A stretch of DNA of 64,000 nucleotides from Rosenbergiella australiborealis (GCF_018494035.1 NZ_JABBFO010000002.1:248001-312000), one strand, 5' to 3'. Positions 31,522-43,180 are shown, counted from the stretch's first letter. Numbers and translations are program-made. The notes: generated by a model from the letters alone, not told the origin.

Positions 31522-32370
31522 CTACAACTTTTTCGATGCTTGAGCAAATTTGCCATAAGTCACCCGCGGATTACCACCATAATCGTATCGCGTATCAATA
31601 GCGTCAAAACCCACCGCGGCAAATATCTCTTGTACTTGGTGATGTTGTTGCCAGCCATGCTCGACGACTAACCATCCCCCAAGGACTAACCAGTTTGGGG
31701 CTTGCTGGATAATCAGTGTTATATCTGCCAACCCTTGAGCCTCTGCCACTAAGGCACTGCGTGGCTCAAAAGTAACATCCCCTTGCGTTAGATGAGGATC
31801 ATCGGCATCAATATAAGGAGGATTAGTGACTATCATATCAAACTGAGAAGGAGGTATCTGATTGAACCAATGACTCACTTGAAATCGACAATTAGCCATG
31901 GCTAACCGCTCAGCATTCGTCTGTGCGAGGGTGACAGCCTGTTCAATGCGATCAACCCCCAGAAACTGAGATTCTGGCCGTTCACTCGCCATCGCTAAAG
32001 CGATCGCCCCCGTCCCCGTTCCAAGGTCTAACACCGTCACTGGCTGACAAGGTAGTAGGGATAAAGCCTGCTCAACCAATACTTCAGTATCCGGTCGAGG
32101 GATTAACGTCGCGGGTGAGACGGCGAGTGGTAGAGACCAGAATTCACGTTGTCCACATAAATAAGCTATCGGCTCACCTTGGGCACGACGCTCGACAAAT
32201 TTGGCTAACATCGCCTGCTGTTCAGGCGTAAGCTCATAATCATCAAATGCCAATAACCAACTGCGTGGCTTATTGAGGACATGGCCAAGGATCACCTCAG
32301 CATCACGTTTTGCACTGTCACTGTGCCGCAGTAAAGGAAGGGTTTCACTTAGCCAGTGACGAATCTGCAT
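31522..32370 (-). CDS. prmC: Release factor glutamine methyltransferase
   Basis: PrmC methylates the glutamine of the GGQ motif in release factors 1 and 2, using S-adenosylmethionine. The 282-residue protein has an N-terminal helical domain, the SAM motif VLDLGTGTGAIALAMA near residue 113, and the NPPY signature in FDMIVTNPPYID. It overlaps the prfA stop by one base (TAATG arrangement), coupling it to its substrate RF1. Confidence 0.97.
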   Translation of the reverse strand: MQIRHWLSETLPLLRHSDSAKRDAEVILGHVLNKPRSWLLAFDDYELTPEQQAMLAKFVERRAQGEPIAYLCGQREFWSLPLAVSPATLIPRPDTEVLVEQALSLLPCQPVTVLDLGTGTGAIALAMASERPESQFLGVDRIEQAVTLAQTNAERLAMANCRFQVSHWFNQIPPSQFDMIVTNPPYIDADDPHLTQGDVTFEPRSALVAEAQGLADITLIIQQAPNWLVLGGWLVVEHGWQQHHQVQEIFAAVGFDAIDTRYDYGGNPRVTYGKFAQASKKL

Positions 32371-33452
32371 TACTCTTGACCTGCCAATGCAGCAAGCTGA
32401 TCTGCTTGGTGTTCTTGTACTACAGGTTCAATCAGGCTCTCGAGTTTACCCTGCATCGTCTCGTCTAAGCGATAAATCGTTAAGTTGATACGATGATCAG
32501 TGATACGTCCTTGCGGGTAGTTATAGGTACGGATACGATCTGAACGATCACCACTACCTAATAAATTACGCCGCGTTGATGCCTCTTCTTCATGACGTTT
32601 TGCCATCTCTGCAGCATGGATTCGAGCTCCTAACACTGAAAGAGCCTTAGCTTTGTTTTTATGCTGAGAACGCTCATCCTGACACTCCACCACAATTCCT
32701 GTCGGTAAGTGAGTAATACGGATAGCTGAGTCGGTGGTGTTAACGTGCTGACCCCCTGCCCCTGAGGAGCGGAAGGTATCAATTTTTAAATCAGACGGAT
32801 TAATATCAGGCAACTCTGCCTCTGGAATTTCAGGCATCACCGCAACTGTGCAAGCAGAGGTATGAATACGGCCTTGCGATTCGGTCTCCGGAACACGTTG
32901 CACACGGTGTCCACCTGATTCAAATTTCATCCGACCGTAAACGCCAACACCTTCTATGCGGGCAATGATTTCTTTATAGCCACCGTGTTCACCTTCGTTG
33001 GCACTGACCACCTCGACACGCCAACGATTAGCTTCCGCATAACGACTGTACATTCTAAACAAGTCACCCGCAAAGATTGCCGCTTCATCACCGCCGGTTC
33101 CTGCTCGAACTTCCACAAAACACGAACGTTCGTCATCAGGATCTTTAGGGAGAAGTAGAACCTGTAGCGTTTGTTCAAGGGATTCACTTTGCGCTTTTGC
33201 GTCTTTAAGTTCTTCCGAAGCCATTTCACGCATTTCAGGATCCGCCAGCATTTCATTAGCGGTTTCGATGTCTTCTTGTACCTGGCACCACTGACGGAAG
33301 CACTGGGTTACATCGGTCAACTGGGCGTATTCTCGGGAAAGCGCTCGAAAACGCTCTTGGTCAGCAATCACACCTGCATCACCAAGCATCGCTTCGACTT
33401 CTTCGTGACGTTCCTGTAAGGCTTCAAGTTTGGCAACAATAGAAGATTTCAT
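32370..33452 (-). CDS. prfA: Peptide chain release factor 1
   Basis: RF1 recognises UAA and UAG and triggers peptide release. The 360 residues equal the E. coli protein. The codon-recognition region is present, and the catalytic GGQ lies in [17 protein letters not shown] near residue 235, the glutamine being methylated by the downstream prmC product. [11 protein letters not shown] is also typical. It lies 44 bp downstream of hemA, as in the E. coli hemA-prfA operon. Confidence 0.98.
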   Translation of the reverse strand: MKSSIVAKLEALQERHEEVEAMLGDAGVIADQERFRALSREYAQLTDVTQCFRQWCQVQEDIETANEMLADPEMREMASEELKDAKAQSESLEQTLQVLLLPKDPDDERSCFVEVRAGTGGDEAAIFAGDLFRMYSRYAEANRWRVEVVSANEGEHGGYKEIIARIEGVGVYGRMKFESGGHRVQRVPETESQGRIHTSACTVAVMPEIPEAELPDINPSDLKIDTFRSSGAGGQHVNTTDSAIRITHLPTGIVVECQDERSQHKNKAKALSVLGARIHAAEMAKRHEEEASTRRNLLGSGDRSDRIRTYNYPQGRITDHRINLTIYRLDETMQGKLESLIEPVVQEHQADQLAALAGQE

Positions 33453-33496
33453 GTATGAATAATTTGTCCAATAACAAAAGGGGGTGACCGCCTTGG

Positions 33497-34753
33497 CTAA
33501 CTAAGGCCTAGGCTATCACGTAGAATTTGTAAACGTTCAGCATCGCCTTCGCGTGCAGCTTGCTGTAGGGATTTTGTCGGTGTGTGGATTAAACGATTGG
33601 TTAACTTATGTGCCATCTCTTGCATGACTTTTTGCGGGTCCTGCCCTTGAGAAAGCGCAGAAAGAGCCCGTTGCATGAGTTCTTCACGAATATCTTCAGC
33701 TTGATGGCGATAATCACGAATCACATCTACCGCATTTTGTGCCTGTAACCAGGCCATAAACTCGCCACTTTCTTGCACAACAATGGTTTCAGCCTCCACG
33801 GCCGCTGCTTCACGCTGCGCCATATTGTGTTTAATAATCGCTTGGAGGTCGTCAACCGTATAGAGATAAGCGGAGTCGAGTTTCCCTACTTCTGGCTCGA
33901 CATCTCGAGGTACAGCAATATCGACAATCAGCATTGGTTGATGGCGCCGTGATTTTAAGGCGCTTTCAATCATGCCTTTACCGATAACCGGTAATGGACT
34001 GGCCGTTGAAGAGATAATAATATCAGCCGAGGCTATTTTTTCAGGTAAGGAGGAAAAATCGACCACTTCGGCATGAACTTCTTCGGCTAAACGCTCGGCT
34101 CTTTCACGGGTACGGTTTGTGATCATCAAACGCTTAACTTGATGTTCACGTAAATGACGAGCCACTAGCTCTATCGTTTCGCCCGCCCCGACTAACATTA
34201 CCGTAACCGTTTTAAGTGACTCGAAAATTTGTCGTGCCAGTGTACACGCCGCGAAAGCAACAGAGACAGCACTACTACCGATTTCAGTTTCGGTTCTGAC
34301 CCGCTTAGCCACTGAAAAGGTTTTCTGGAACATGCGTTCCAATTCGCCACTAATGACATGACCTCGTTGTGATTCCGCGTAGGCTTTTTTTACCTGCCCT
34401 AAAATTTGCGGTTCACCTAGCACTAAAGAATCAAGTCCACTGGCAACACGCATGAGGTGGCTAACCGCCTCGTTATTTTGATGCCAATAAAGACTGTTAA
34501 GCACTTCCTTTTCATCGAGATGATGGAAATTGCATAACCATTTAATTAACTGCTGCTGAATATCCTGTTGTTCGTCAACGCTTAAGTAAAGTTCTGTTCG
34601 ATTACAGGTTGATAGCACAACACCACTATGCACTGACGGCTGCGATAACAAGCTATCTAAAGCGGTATCTAATATATCAGGGCCAAACGCCACCCGTTCG
34701 CGAAGCGCGACAGGTGCAGTTTTGTGATTTATTCCGAGTGCTAGCAGCGTCAT
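33497..34753 (-). CDS. hemA: Glutamyl-tRNA reductase
   Basis: HemA reduces glutamyl-tRNA to glutamate-1-semialdehyde, the committed step of heme biosynthesis. The 418-residue protein begins [23 protein letters not shown] and has the nucleophilic cysteine in STCNRTELY (Cys50). The central NADPH domain carries [14 protein letters not shown], and a C-terminal dimerisation helix bundle follows. The N-terminal Thr-Leu-Leu stretch is the region by which heme triggers Lon/ClpAP degradation in Salmonella. It is divergent from lolB, as in E. coli. Confidence 0.97.
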   Translation of the reverse strand: MTLLALGINHKTAPVALRERVAFGPDILDTALDSLLSQPSVHSGVVLSTCNRTELYLSVDEQQDIQQQLIKWLCNFHHLDEKEVLNSLYWHQNNEAVSHLMRVASGLDSLVLGEPQILGQVKKAYAESQRGHVISGELERMFQKTFSVAKRVRTETEIGSSAVSVAFAACTLARQIFESLKTVTVMLVGAGETIELVARHLREHQVKRLMITNRTRERAERLAEEVHAEVVDFSSLPEKIASADIIISSTASPLPVIGKGMIESALKSRRHQPMLIVDIAVPRDVEPEVGKLDSAYLYTVDDLQAIIKHNMAQREAAAVEAETIVVQESGEFMAWLQAQNAVDVIRDYRHQAEDIREELMQRALSALSQGQDPQKVMQEMAHKLTNRLIHTPTKSLQQAAREGDAERLQILRDSLGLS

Positions 34754-34946
34754 GATAATAAGTTATTTTTACCCTACAAACCTTACAGGCATTTTTGTGC
34801 CGCCATTCTACAAGATGCTAACTGTCATGAAAAGCCATACAAAAGATAAGTGTGTAATAAGATTCTTTTATTGCTTGTGTTATGCTGAATATAGCATTGA
34901 TCGTTAAAGTCTGCCGTTGTAGACGGCCATCGCCAAGGAGAAAAGC

Positions 34947-35576
34947 GTGCGAGTTACTACTGCTAATCGTCTAAGCATTGTTGTTCCTACCCTAACACTT
35001 TTATTAAGTGCGTGTGTGTCACACCCTGTTTCACAAGGTCCTGCGAAAAGTCCTGATTCACCACAATGGAAACAGCATCAAGCTGCGGTCAGTACAGTTA
35101 CCCATTTTGAAACTCGAGGCGCTTTTGCTTATCTCTCCGACCAACAAAAGGTATATGCACGCTTTAACTGGCAACAGCAAGCCCCAGATCGCTACCGCTT
35201 GTTGCTCACCAGCCCAATTGGAAGCACTGAATTACAGCTTGATCAGCAAGGAAGTACCGTTCAATTAGTCGATAATAAAGGCCAACGGTATATCAGCCAT
35301 GATGCCCAAACAATGATCACCAAATTAACAGGAATGGCGATACCTCTCGATAACCTACGCCGGTGGATGCTAGGTTTACCGGGCAAGGCAGACCATTTTG
35401 TTTTAAATGACCATTACCAGCTACAAAGTGCCGACTATAGCCAAGACGGCGTCACTTGGCATGTGACGATTAATAGCTATAACGACACAGTTACCCCACC
35501 ATTGCCCGCTAATGTGGAATTAACAACGTCAGGACAGCGTATTAAGTTACGGATGGATAGTTGGGTAACACAATGA
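34947..35576 (+). CDS. lolB: Outer-membrane lipoprotein receptor LolB
   Basis: LolB accepts lipoproteins from LolA and inserts them into the outer membrane. The product has 209 residues, a GTG start with GGAGAAAAG upstream, and lipobox LLSAC (Cys at about residue 23). The conserved mature region has [24 protein letters not shown] and [13 protein letters not shown], forming the half-barrel that binds acyl chains. The stop overlaps the ispE start (ATGA), so the two are translationally coupled; hemA is divergent. Confidence 0.96.
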   Translation: MRVTTANRLSIVVPTLTLLLSACVSHPVSQGPAKSPDSPQWKQHQAAVSTVTHFETRGAFAYLSDQQKVYARFNWQQQAPDRYRLLLTSPIGSTELQLDQQGSTVQLVDNKGQRYISHDAQTMITKLTGMAIPLDNLRRWMLGLPGKADHFVLNDHYQLQSADYSQDGVTWHVTINSYNDTVTPPLPANVELTTSGQRIKLRMDSWVTQ

Positions 35577-36427
35577 TCAAGCGCTGGCCTTCTCCCGGAA
35601 AACTTAATCTTTTTTTGTATATTACTGGGCAGCGGGAAGATGGCTACCATACCCTGCAAACCTTGTTTCAATTTATTGATTATGGTGACGCGCTGACTTT
35701 TAATGTTGATCAAAAGCACCGCATCACATTGATTGATAATATTGATAATGTCGCGTGCGAAGAAAATCTTATCTACCGCGCGGCCCAACAACTCAAAGCC
35801 AGAGCAATCGATGATCATCGTGGCGATGAAAATATCGGCGTGACGATTGGTCTTGATAAAAAACTCCCGATGGGCGGCGGATTGGGCGGTGGTTCTTCCA
35901 ATGCAGCGACGACTCTTATTGCCTTAAACCAGCTATGGAAATTGAACTACAGTCGCGAGCAACTGGCTGAAATAGGGCTTAAACTCGGTGCCGACGTTCC
36001 GATTTTTATTCACGGCCATGCCGCATTAGCAGAAGGAATCGGTGAAGTTCTCACTCCTGTCACTCCTGCAGAAAAATGGTACCTGATTGCCCACCCGGGC
36101 GTCAGTATTCCGACACCGGTTATTTTCCAAGATCCAGAGCTTCCTCGCCACACACCAAGACGAAGTGTAGCGCAATTAATGCATTCATCTTGGTCTAATG
36201 ATTGTGAAGGCATTGCAAGAAAACGTTTTCGTAAGGTTGATGAACTACTCAACTGGCTGCTAGAATACGCTCCGTCAAGACTGACGGGCACTGGTGCTTG
36301 CGTGTTTGCTGAATTCGACAGTGAAGCCGCTGCTCGTCAAGTCCTTAATCTCACTCCATCATGGATGACATGTTTTGTAGCTAAGGGGGCTAACGTTTCC
36401 CAATTACATCGACAGTTATCGGAGTGA
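35573..36427 (+). CDS. ispE: 4-diphosphocytidyl-2-C-methyl-D-erythritol kinase
   Basis: IspE phosphorylates CDP-methylerythritol in the MEP isoprenoid pathway. The start ATG at 35573 overlaps the lolB stop by four bases; the protein is 284 residues. GHMP kinase motifs are [17 protein letters not shown] near the N-terminus, [15 protein letters not shown] (the ATP loop), and [12 protein letters not shown] near the C-terminus. prs follows after 116 bp, as in E. coli. Confidence 0.97.
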   Translation: MIKRWPSPGKLNLFLYITGQREDGYHTLQTLFQFIDYGDALTFNVDQKHRITLIDNIDNVACEENLIYRAAQQLKARAIDDHRGDENIGVTIGLDKKLPMGGGLGGGSSNAATTLIALNQLWKLNYSREQLAEIGLKLGADVPIFIHGHAALAEGIGEVLTPVTPAEKWYLIAHPGVSIPTPVIFQDPELPRHTPRRSVAQLMHSSWSNDCEGIARKRFRKVDELLNWLLEYAPSRLTGTGACVFAEFDSEAAARQVLNLTPSWMTCFVAKGANVSQLHRQLSE

Positions 36428-36495
36428 TTGGCGGCATGTAACAGACTTACCTGTTCCAGAGCCTGTACATGCTGTTATTCACATATACCTGTAAG

Positions 36496-36515
36496 CATGC
36501 CCCCCTGGGGCATTC
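36496..36515 (+). promoter_or_regulatory. Hairpin in the prs leader
   Basis: ATGCCCC and GGGGCAT form a 7-bp GC-rich stem with a CCT loop, about 30 bp upstream of the prs GTG start. There is no T tract, so it is more likely a leader structure than a terminator. Confidence 0.45.
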
Positions 36516-36540
36516 TATGGACCCAAAGCCTGAGGTTTAA

Positions 36541-37491
<951 letters not shown>

Positions 37492-37504
37492 TATTGCGAT
37501 ATAA

Positions 37505-37531
37505 AAAATGGGCCACAAGGCCCATTTTTTT
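37505..37531 (+). terminator. Terminator of prs
   Basis: AAATGGGCC-ACAA-GGCCCATTT followed by T residues, 14 bases after the prs stop. Confidence 0.9.
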
Positions 37532-37538
37532 GTCATCA

Positions 37539-37805
37539 TCAGTGCCGACGACGACGGGGGAAACGTTGATAAAAGCGTAATAAATAATATTTTTCGTACA
37601 CTGTCTCGCGTCCACTGATCTGGGCTCCCAGCAACCAGATAAATGCCCCACAAAATATCCCTAAAACTGCCACTGTTGCCCAGTTTGTAGTAAAGGGAAT
37701 AGTGCCAGCATGACTTAAGAGCGCAATAAGTAGGCTAAACAGCGACATTACTAATCCGATAGCCATTAATGCGTTACCTGAGCATAAAGCATGTTGACGT
37801 TTCAT
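37539..37805 (-). CDS. ychH: YchH family small membrane protein
   Basis: This is an 88-residue inner-membrane protein of unknown function; E. coli YchH is stress-induced. The start MKRQHALCSGNALMAIGLVMS was chosen over a longer frame because it aligns with E. coli YchH (MKRKNASLLGNVLMGLGLV) and AGGAGAGG lies upstream. Two helices are visible near residues 12-32 and 43-60, followed by a basic tail with many Arg. In E. coli it is divergent from pth, as here; dauA (ychM), which precedes it there, is missing. Confidence 0.87.
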   Translation of the reverse strand: MKRQHALCSGNALMAIGLVMSLFSLLIALLSHAGTIPFTTNWATVAVLGIFCGAFIWLLGAQISGRETVYEKYYLLRFYQRFPRRRRH

Positions 37806-38002
37806 AAGCCTCTCCTTAGAAATTTTTACCTTACTTGACAAAGGTTAAGAGTAACCAAGGTAATTATCTTTAATCTTGATCATAGTTTGAGAGATTTGAT
37901 AGCGCAGGCACATGTTTGAAACTGCCGGGCAGGAATGTTTTTGAACTTCACTTCATCATTGCAGTACACTACCTTTTTTTGTCGCAGATAGGATAATCCC
38001 CC

Positions 38003-38590
38003 GTGAGTACCATTAAATTGATTGTGGGTTTAGCTAACCCCGGAACTGAGTATGCCGCCACCCGTCACAACGCGGGTGCATGGTATGTCGATTTATTGGC
38101 AGACCGTTTTCGTCAACCGTTGAAAGAAGAAGCTAAATTTTTTGGCGCAACGGCCCGTATTTCACTCGCTGGAGAAGATGTTCGCCTATTAGTTCCCACC
38201 ACCTTTATGAATTTAAGCGGCAAAGCTGTAGCAGCAATGGCGAATTTCTACCGTATCCAACCACAAGAGATTTTAGTGGCTCACGATGAGATGGATTTAC
38301 CACCCGGTATAGCGAAGTTTAAGCAAGGTGGAGGTCATGGTGGCCATAACGGCTTGAAAGATATCATCAGCAAGTTAGGCAATGTGGCTGACTTTCACCG
38401 ATTACGCATTGGTATCGGTCATCCTGGCGATCGCAATAAAGTCACTGGTTTTGTGCTAGGAAAGCCGCCACTGAGTGAACAAAAGCTAATCGATGATGCA
38501 GTTGATGAAGCTGCCCGTTGCACCGAAGTCTGGCTAAAAGAAGATCGTTTACGTGCGATGAATCGTTTACATAGCTTTAAAGCTGGTTGA
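38003..38590 (+). CDS. pth: Peptidyl-tRNA hydrolase
   Basis: Pth hydrolyses peptidyl-tRNAs dropped from ribosomes. The 195-residue protein has the N-terminal [22 protein letters not shown] with the catalytic His at residue 22, [12 protein letters not shown], and [27 protein letters not shown], all standard. The start is GTG with AGGATAA upstream. ychF follows after about 100 bp, the conserved pth-ychF pair. Confidence 0.98.
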   Translation: MSTIKLIVGLANPGTEYAATRHNAGAWYVDLLADRFRQPLKEEAKFFGATARISLAGEDVRLLVPTTFMNLSGKAVAAMANFYRIQPQEILVAHDEMDLPPGIAKFKQGGGHGGHNGLKDIISKLGNVADFHRLRIGIGHPGDRNKVTGFVLGKPPLSEQKLIDDAVDEAARCTEVWLKEDRLRAMNRLHSFKAG

Positions 38591-38691
38591 GTGCGCTGCC
38601 CTCTTTACTAAAATCCGTGTATAATACGGCAAATTTTCTGCTATTCAGTTCTGCTTAGCGAAGCACAATTAACGTAATAAGGTATTCAAGC

Positions 38692-39783
38692 ATGGGATTC
38701 AAATGCGGTATCGTGGGCCTGCCAAATGTCGGTAAATCCACTCTTTTTAATGCACTGACGAAAGCAGGTATTGAAGCGGCGAACTTTCCGTTTTGTACCA
38801 TTGAGCCAAATACCGGTGTGGTGCCAATGCCCGATGCGCGTCTTGACCAGCTCGCAGAAATTGTTAAGCCACAGCGTACTATCCCTACCACAATGGAATT
38901 TGTTGATATTGCCGGATTAGTAAAAGGCGCATCAAAAGGTGAAGGGCTGGGTAACCAATTTCTGACTAACATCCGCGAAACTGAAGCCATTGGTCATGTT
39001 GTACGTTGTTTTGAAAACGACAATATTATCCACGTTTCAGGGACAGTTAACCCTGCCGACGACATCGATGTCATTAATACCGAGCTTGCCCTGTCAGACT
39101 TGGATACTTGCGAACGCGCTATTCAACGCCTACAAAAGAAAGCGAAAGGTGGCGATAAAGATGCAAAAGCTGAATTAGCGGTACTGGAAAAATGTCTGCC
39201 GCATTTGGAAAATGCTGGCATGCTCCGTAGCCTTAATCTTGATGCCGAAGAAAAAGCCGCTATCCGTTACTTAAGTTTCCTAACACTTAAACCGACGATG
39301 TATATTGCCAACGTCAATGAAGATGGATTTGAAAATAACCCTTACTTAGATCAAGTCTATGCTATTGCAGAACAAGAAGGGTCTGTCGTCGTTCCAGTCT
39401 GTGCGGCCGTTGAGTCTGATATTTCTGAACTGGAAGATGATGAACGTGAAGAGTTTATGGCAGAGCTAGGCATCGAAGAACCGGGCTTAAACCGAGTGAT
39501 CCGTGCAGGCTATCGTTTACTCAATCTGCAAACTTACTTTACAGCGGGCGTTAAAGAAGTACGTGCATGGACCATCCCTGTTGGTGCTACCGCACCCCAA
39601 GCGGCGGGCAAAATCCACACGGATTTCGAGAAAGGCTTTATCCGCGCCCAAACCATTGCTTTTGATGACTTTGTCGCGAATAAGGGCGAACAAGGTGCAA
39701 AAGAAGCGGGTAAAATGCGTGCTGAAGGGAAAGAGTATATCGTTAAAGATGGCGATATCATGAATTTCTTGTTTAACGTTTAA
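38692..39783 (+). CDS. ychF: Redox-regulated ATPase YchF
   Basis: YchF is an Obg-family ATPase that binds ribosomes and dampens the oxidative stress response. The protein has 363 residues as in E. coli. The P-loop [14 protein letters not shown] is near residue 8; the G4 region is the non-canonical NVNED type that favours ATP over GTP. A coiled-coil region (about 130-200) and a C-terminal TGS domain ending [11 protein letters not shown] follow. A terminator follows. Confidence 0.97.
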   Translation: MGFKCGIVGLPNVGKSTLFNALTKAGIEAANFPFCTIEPNTGVVPMPDARLDQLAEIVKPQRTIPTTMEFVDIAGLVKGASKGEGLGNQFLTNIRETEAIGHVVRCFENDNIIHVSGTVNPADDIDVINTELALSDLDTCERAIQRLQKKAKGGDKDAKAELAVLEKCLPHLENAGMLRSLNLDAEEKAAIRYLSFLTLKPTMYIANVNEDGFENNPYLDQVYAIAEQEGSVVVPVCAAVESDISELEDDEREEFMAELGIEEPGLNRVIRAGYRLLNLQTYFTAGVKEVRAWTIPVGATAPQAAGKIHTDFEKGFIRAQTIAFDDFVANKGEQGAKEAGKMRAEGKEYIVKDGDIMNFLFNV

Positions 39784-39800
39784 GGCTGTCTGTTAAAGAA

Positions 39801-39831
39801 AAGCTCATGCTACACAGCATGGGCTTTTTTA
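39801..39831 (+). terminator. Terminator of ychF
   Basis: AAGCTCATGCT-ACAC-AGCATGGGCTT forms a stem with one G-T pair, followed by T residues. Confidence 0.85.
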
Positions 39832-40004
39832 TTTTTTCGCAGTCTGCTTTTCGCACAATCGGTTCAACCGCATAACGACAAAATAATCGCAGGTATAGTT
39901 TCTCCGCGGATTTATTAACCTGATCCACGTCTCCCCCATAGAGTCTCAAGGCAATATGCATTACACTGCGCGCAGAAAAAATGTAAGAAATAAGGTAGGA
40001 CAGT

Positions 40005-40490
40005 ATGGCTTTAAACGGCACCATCACCACATGGTTTAAAGAAAAAGGCTTTGGGTTTATCAAAGATGAAAATGGTGATAACCGTTATTTTCATGAGGTT
40101 AAAGTCGCTAATCCCGACTTAATCAAAAAAGATGCAGCGGTAACCTTTGAACCAACCACTAACAATAAAGGCCTTTCGGCCTACGCCGTTAAAGTCATCC
40201 CGGCGAGCAAATATTTATTTATCGCAGGCGAGCGCGTTAAACTGACCGCAATAAAAAACTATAAGTTATTTAGTGAAGATGTGCCGGCAAACCAATCGAT
40301 CGATAAAGCGAATACCGTCTTAAGTATCGGAATGCTGATGAATACAATCCGTCCAAAAACGGATCAGCGTCCCGATGCAATGCGTACATTACGCAAAATT
40401 GCTATCACTACTTTTCAAGGTGAGACGCTGGTCTTTAGTGAAGATGAAGTGGATATAGACGAAACTGTTAGACTGCTAAAATTCAAATAA
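40005..40490 (+). CDS. Cold-shock-domain protein with a C-terminal extension
   Basis: The N-terminal 65 residues form a cold-shock (OB-fold) domain, with GTITTWFKEKGFGFIKDENGD carrying the RNP1-like KGFGFI and NRYFHEVKV replacing the usual FVHFS RNP2 motif. About 95 further residues (ASKYLFIAGERVKL to the end) have no recognised domain and no membrane segment, so this is not a canonical CspA (about 70 residues). Nucleic acid binding is likely from the domain; the role of the extension is unknown. It sits between ychF and the csc genes, with its own ribosome site (AAGGTAGGA). Confidence 0.82.
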   Translation: MALNGTITTWFKEKGFGFIKDENGDNRYFHEVKVANPDLIKKDAAVTFEPTTNNKGLSAYAVKVIPASKYLFIAGERVKLTAIKNYKLFSEDVPANQSIDKANTVLSIGMLMNTIRPKTDQRPDAMRTLRKIAITTFQGETLVFSEDEVDIDETVRLLKFK

Positions 40491-40712
40491 TGACCATCAC
40501 TGGGCTGAGGTTATTGACCTGTTCTCACACCCTGTCACTTATTGGGGATAGCTATTTATCGCCCTATCGAGCGTGACACCTCGCCCACTGTGATTTTATG
40601 GTATTCGTCAACGTGCATGTGATGCTTCTGCGTTATCTCATTGATACGCAACAACTCTTATGTTAGGCGTTCGTTTTTGCTACACTGCCCTAAGGTTTAT
40701 GGAGGAGATAGC

Positions 40713-41729
40713 ATGGCTTCACTGAAAGATGTTGCACAATTAGCAGGCGTTTCGATGATGACCGTCTCCCGTGTCATTAACCATGCACCGCGCGTCAATG
40801 CCGAAACCCGTCAACGTGTAGAAGATGCCATTCAAGCCCTCCATTATGTCCCTGACCTCTCGGCTCAAAAAATCCGGGGTCAGGCCAATAGGCCCCGGAC
40901 GCTTGCCGTCCTCGCAGAAGATACCGCCACGACCCCCTTTTCCGTCGAGCTTTTATTAGCGATTGAACAAACTGCACAGCAATTTAGCTGGGATAGTTTC
41001 ATCATTAATATCTTCGCTTCAGGTGATACACAGCGTGCAGCACGTGAGTTACTCGCACATCGTCCTGATGGGGTTATCTACACCACAATGGGCCTGCGCA
41101 AAATTCAGCTGCCTGAGGTACTGCAGGGATTACCGGTGGTGCTCGCAAACTGTATTTCTGACGATCCACATCTTGCCAGCTACATTCCCGATGATTATAA
41201 CGCCCAATATCAAGCGACTCAGTATTTAATAGCACAAGGCTATCAACACCCACTTTGTTATTGGTTACCTGAAAATGAATTAGCGCCGACAGCGCGACGC
41301 AAGGGATTTGAACAAGCCTGGAGTGATGCGGGAAAAAATCTCCACGATGCGGTGCAATACCATATGCCCAAGGGTGATGAGGGCTATTTAAAAATTGCTG
41401 CGCTCTTAAAAGACAGTTTCGCTTCTCCACCACAACCGCATGATGTGGTGATTTGTGGTAACGATCGCAGCGCTTTTGTTGCCTATCAGCAGCTTCTCAC
41501 TTTAGGATTAAAAATCCCGGATGATATTGCAGTGATCGGTTTTGATAATTTAGTTGGCGTTGGCCATCTTTTTTTACCGGGTTTAACGACGTTACAACTC
41601 CCCCATAGAGAGATTGGTCGGCAAGCCGCGTTGCATATTATACAACAGCGGCACAACCCAGGCGTTCATCACCTACATTGCCCGCTGTTACACCGTCACT
41701 CTGTCGCTGATCGTAATGGCCACCAGTGA
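40713..41729 (+). CDS. cscR: LacI-family sucrose repressor CscR
   Basis: This is a DNA-binding repressor of the LacI/GalR family, predicted to control the neighbouring sucrose genes. The start at 40713 follows TATGGAGGAGA and begins MASLKDVAQLAGVSMMTVSRVINHAP, the helix-turn-helix (residues 2-22) and hinge start. A periplasmic-binding-like effector domain follows to residue 338, with DDIAVIGFDNL typical of the family. Its last 34 bases overlap the 3' end of cscA on the opposite strand. The likely operators are the GTTAACGTTAAC palindromes 1.4 kb away. The inducer is probably sucrose or fructose, from E. coli CscR. Confidence 0.88.
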   Translation: MASLKDVAQLAGVSMMTVSRVINHAPRVNAETRQRVEDAIQALHYVPDLSAQKIRGQANRPRTLAVLAEDTATTPFSVELLLAIEQTAQQFSWDSFIINIFASGDTQRAARELLAHRPDGVIYTTMGLRKIQLPEVLQGLPVVLANCISDDPHLASYIPDDYNAQYQATQYLIAQGYQHPLCYWLPENELAPTARRKGFEQAWSDAGKNLHDAVQYHMPKGDEGYLKIAALLKDSFASPPQPHDVVICGNDRSAFVAYQQLLTLGLKIPDDIAVIGFDNLVGVGHLFLPGLTTLQLPHREIGRQAALHIIQQRHNPGVHHLHCPLLHRHSVADRNGHQ

Positions 41730-43138
41730 AGTGCATCAATAACCGTAGGAAGATTTAGGCTATACAACGCTATTGCACAATCAACCTCATCAGGATAAAT
41801 ACGGCTACTTAATACGGTTTCCCCATCATTAATAAAAAGTTCGATGGAGGAGCTATCAATGTATATGTGCCACTGCAGGGAGTGTGCATCGTCGAGACTC
41901 ACACGGCGCTCATCTTGTATCCCCAGTGCTGGGTAGTCTCGACGTAAGGATAGTGTTCGATCCGCAACATGGTAGCTCATCTTTACTCCACTACCGATTT
42001 TAATTCCCACTTCTGATGACGATATATTCGTTAAATCCCCCCAAGCAATAATAATTTCAAACGGGTCAACCCAATTAGCTAGCGGATAATCCTGGTAAAT
42101 CGTTGGGGCAATGATCGTCTTTTGTGTCCCGCGTAGCGCTTGCAGTTCACGTACGGGTCGCTGCCGTAATCGACCATTCTCCTCAGTAAGTTCACGTGGC
42201 AACGTAAAACTGCCACACCATCCCTCCTGCTTCGTCGGCATTTTCGATTCCCACATATCCATCCATGCCATAACAATTCGCCGGCCATCTGCTGCAAGAA
42301 AACTTTGTGGGGCATAGAAATCATGCCCACGATCCAGCTCTTGAAACCCTTGTTGACGGATAAAGGCCTCACCGGGCGACCACTGTCCTGCAAATACTCC
42401 ACTTTGGAATAAATTATTAAATCGGTCACCTTGAGCAACCATACCTTGCGGTGAACACATAAGGTAGCGATGGTCACCTAGCTTAAAAAAATCTGGACAT
42501 TCCCACATATAGCCTTCTCCCGATGCGGCTTGTGCGAGAATACGATCAAAAACCCATGACGTGAGTGACTCGCCTTTATAGAGCAATACTTGGCCTTGCT
42601 GCTGCGCATTCCTTGCACCAACGACCATCCACCAGCTTCCGGCTTCAAACCACACTTTCGGATCGCGAAAATGCATCACTCCTGCAGGGGGCATCAGTAT
42701 CACCCCTTGTTTTTCAAAAGTTAGACCATCTTGGCTCAGTGCCAAACATTGTACTTCGCAAATTTGGCTATCATCCCCCACTTCCCCCAACCAACGATGC
42801 CCAGTGTAAATAAGGGCAAGTTGTTCCCCGACGACCACTGCACTACCTGAAAAACAGCCATCGCTATCCGCCTCGCAATCAGGTGCTAGAGCAATAGGTT
42901 GATGTTGCCAATGCACCATATCGTCACTGGTGGCATGCCCCCAATGCATCGGTCCCCAATCGGTACTAAACGGATGATGTTGATAAAAGGCGTGGTAACG
43001 CTGGTTGAAGTAAATAAGGCCATTGGGATCATTCATCCACCCCGCAGGAGGAGCAAGATGAAAGTGTGGATAATAGTGATTACCTCGCTTTTCTTGTAAT
43101 CGAGTCAGTGCCTGTTGCCCTTGCTTAAGACTATTCAT
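41696..43138 (-). CDS. cscA: Sucrose hydrolase (invertase), GH32
   Basis: CscA hydrolyses sucrose to glucose and fructose in the cytoplasm. The 480-residue protein is a GH32 enzyme: the nucleophile is Asp37 in WMNDPNG, the transition-state Asp is in HFRDPKVWF, and the acid/base Glu in WECPDFF. A beta-sandwich domain follows. The start at 43138 (MNSLKQGQQAL) is preferred, because AGGGGAG lies upstream and the longer frame would begin inside the operator. With a proton symporter (cscB) and no PTS gene nearby, its substrate is free sucrose rather than sucrose 6-phosphate. It is divergent from cscB and shares its control region. Confidence 0.93.
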   Translation of the reverse strand: MNSLKQGQQALTRLQEKRGNHYYPHFHLAPPAGWMNDPNGLIYFNQRYHAFYQHHPFSTDWGPMHWGHATSDDMVHWQHQPIALAPDCEADSDGCFSGSAVVVGEQLALIYTGHRWLGEVGDDSQICEVQCLALSQDGLTFEKQGVILMPPAGVMHFRDPKVWFEAGSWWMVVGARNAQQQGQVLLYKGESLTSWVFDRILAQAASGEGYMWECPDFFKLGDHRYLMCSPQGMVAQGDRFNNLFQSGVFAGQWSPGEAFIRQQGFQELDRGHDFYAPQSFLAADGRRIVMAWMDMWESKMPTKQEGWCGSFTLPRELTEENGRLRQRPVRELQALRGTQKTIIAPTIYQDYPLANWVDPFEIIIAWGDLTNISSSEVGIKIGSGVKMSYHVADRTLSLRRDYPALGIQDERRVSLDDAHSLQWHIYIDSSSIELFINDGETVLSSRIYPDEVDCAIALYSLNLPTVIDALHWWPLRSATE

Positions 43139-43168
43139 GGTACTTCTCCCCTGTACATTTTCTATATT

Positions 43169-43180
43169 GTTAACGTTAAC
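43169..43180. promoter_or_regulatory. csc operator 1 (LacI-family palindrome)
   Basis: GTTAACGTTAAC is a perfect 12-bp palindrome of the LacI/GalR operator type, in the cscA leader near its predicted start. The same sequence recurs 64 bp away. Confidence 0.8.
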
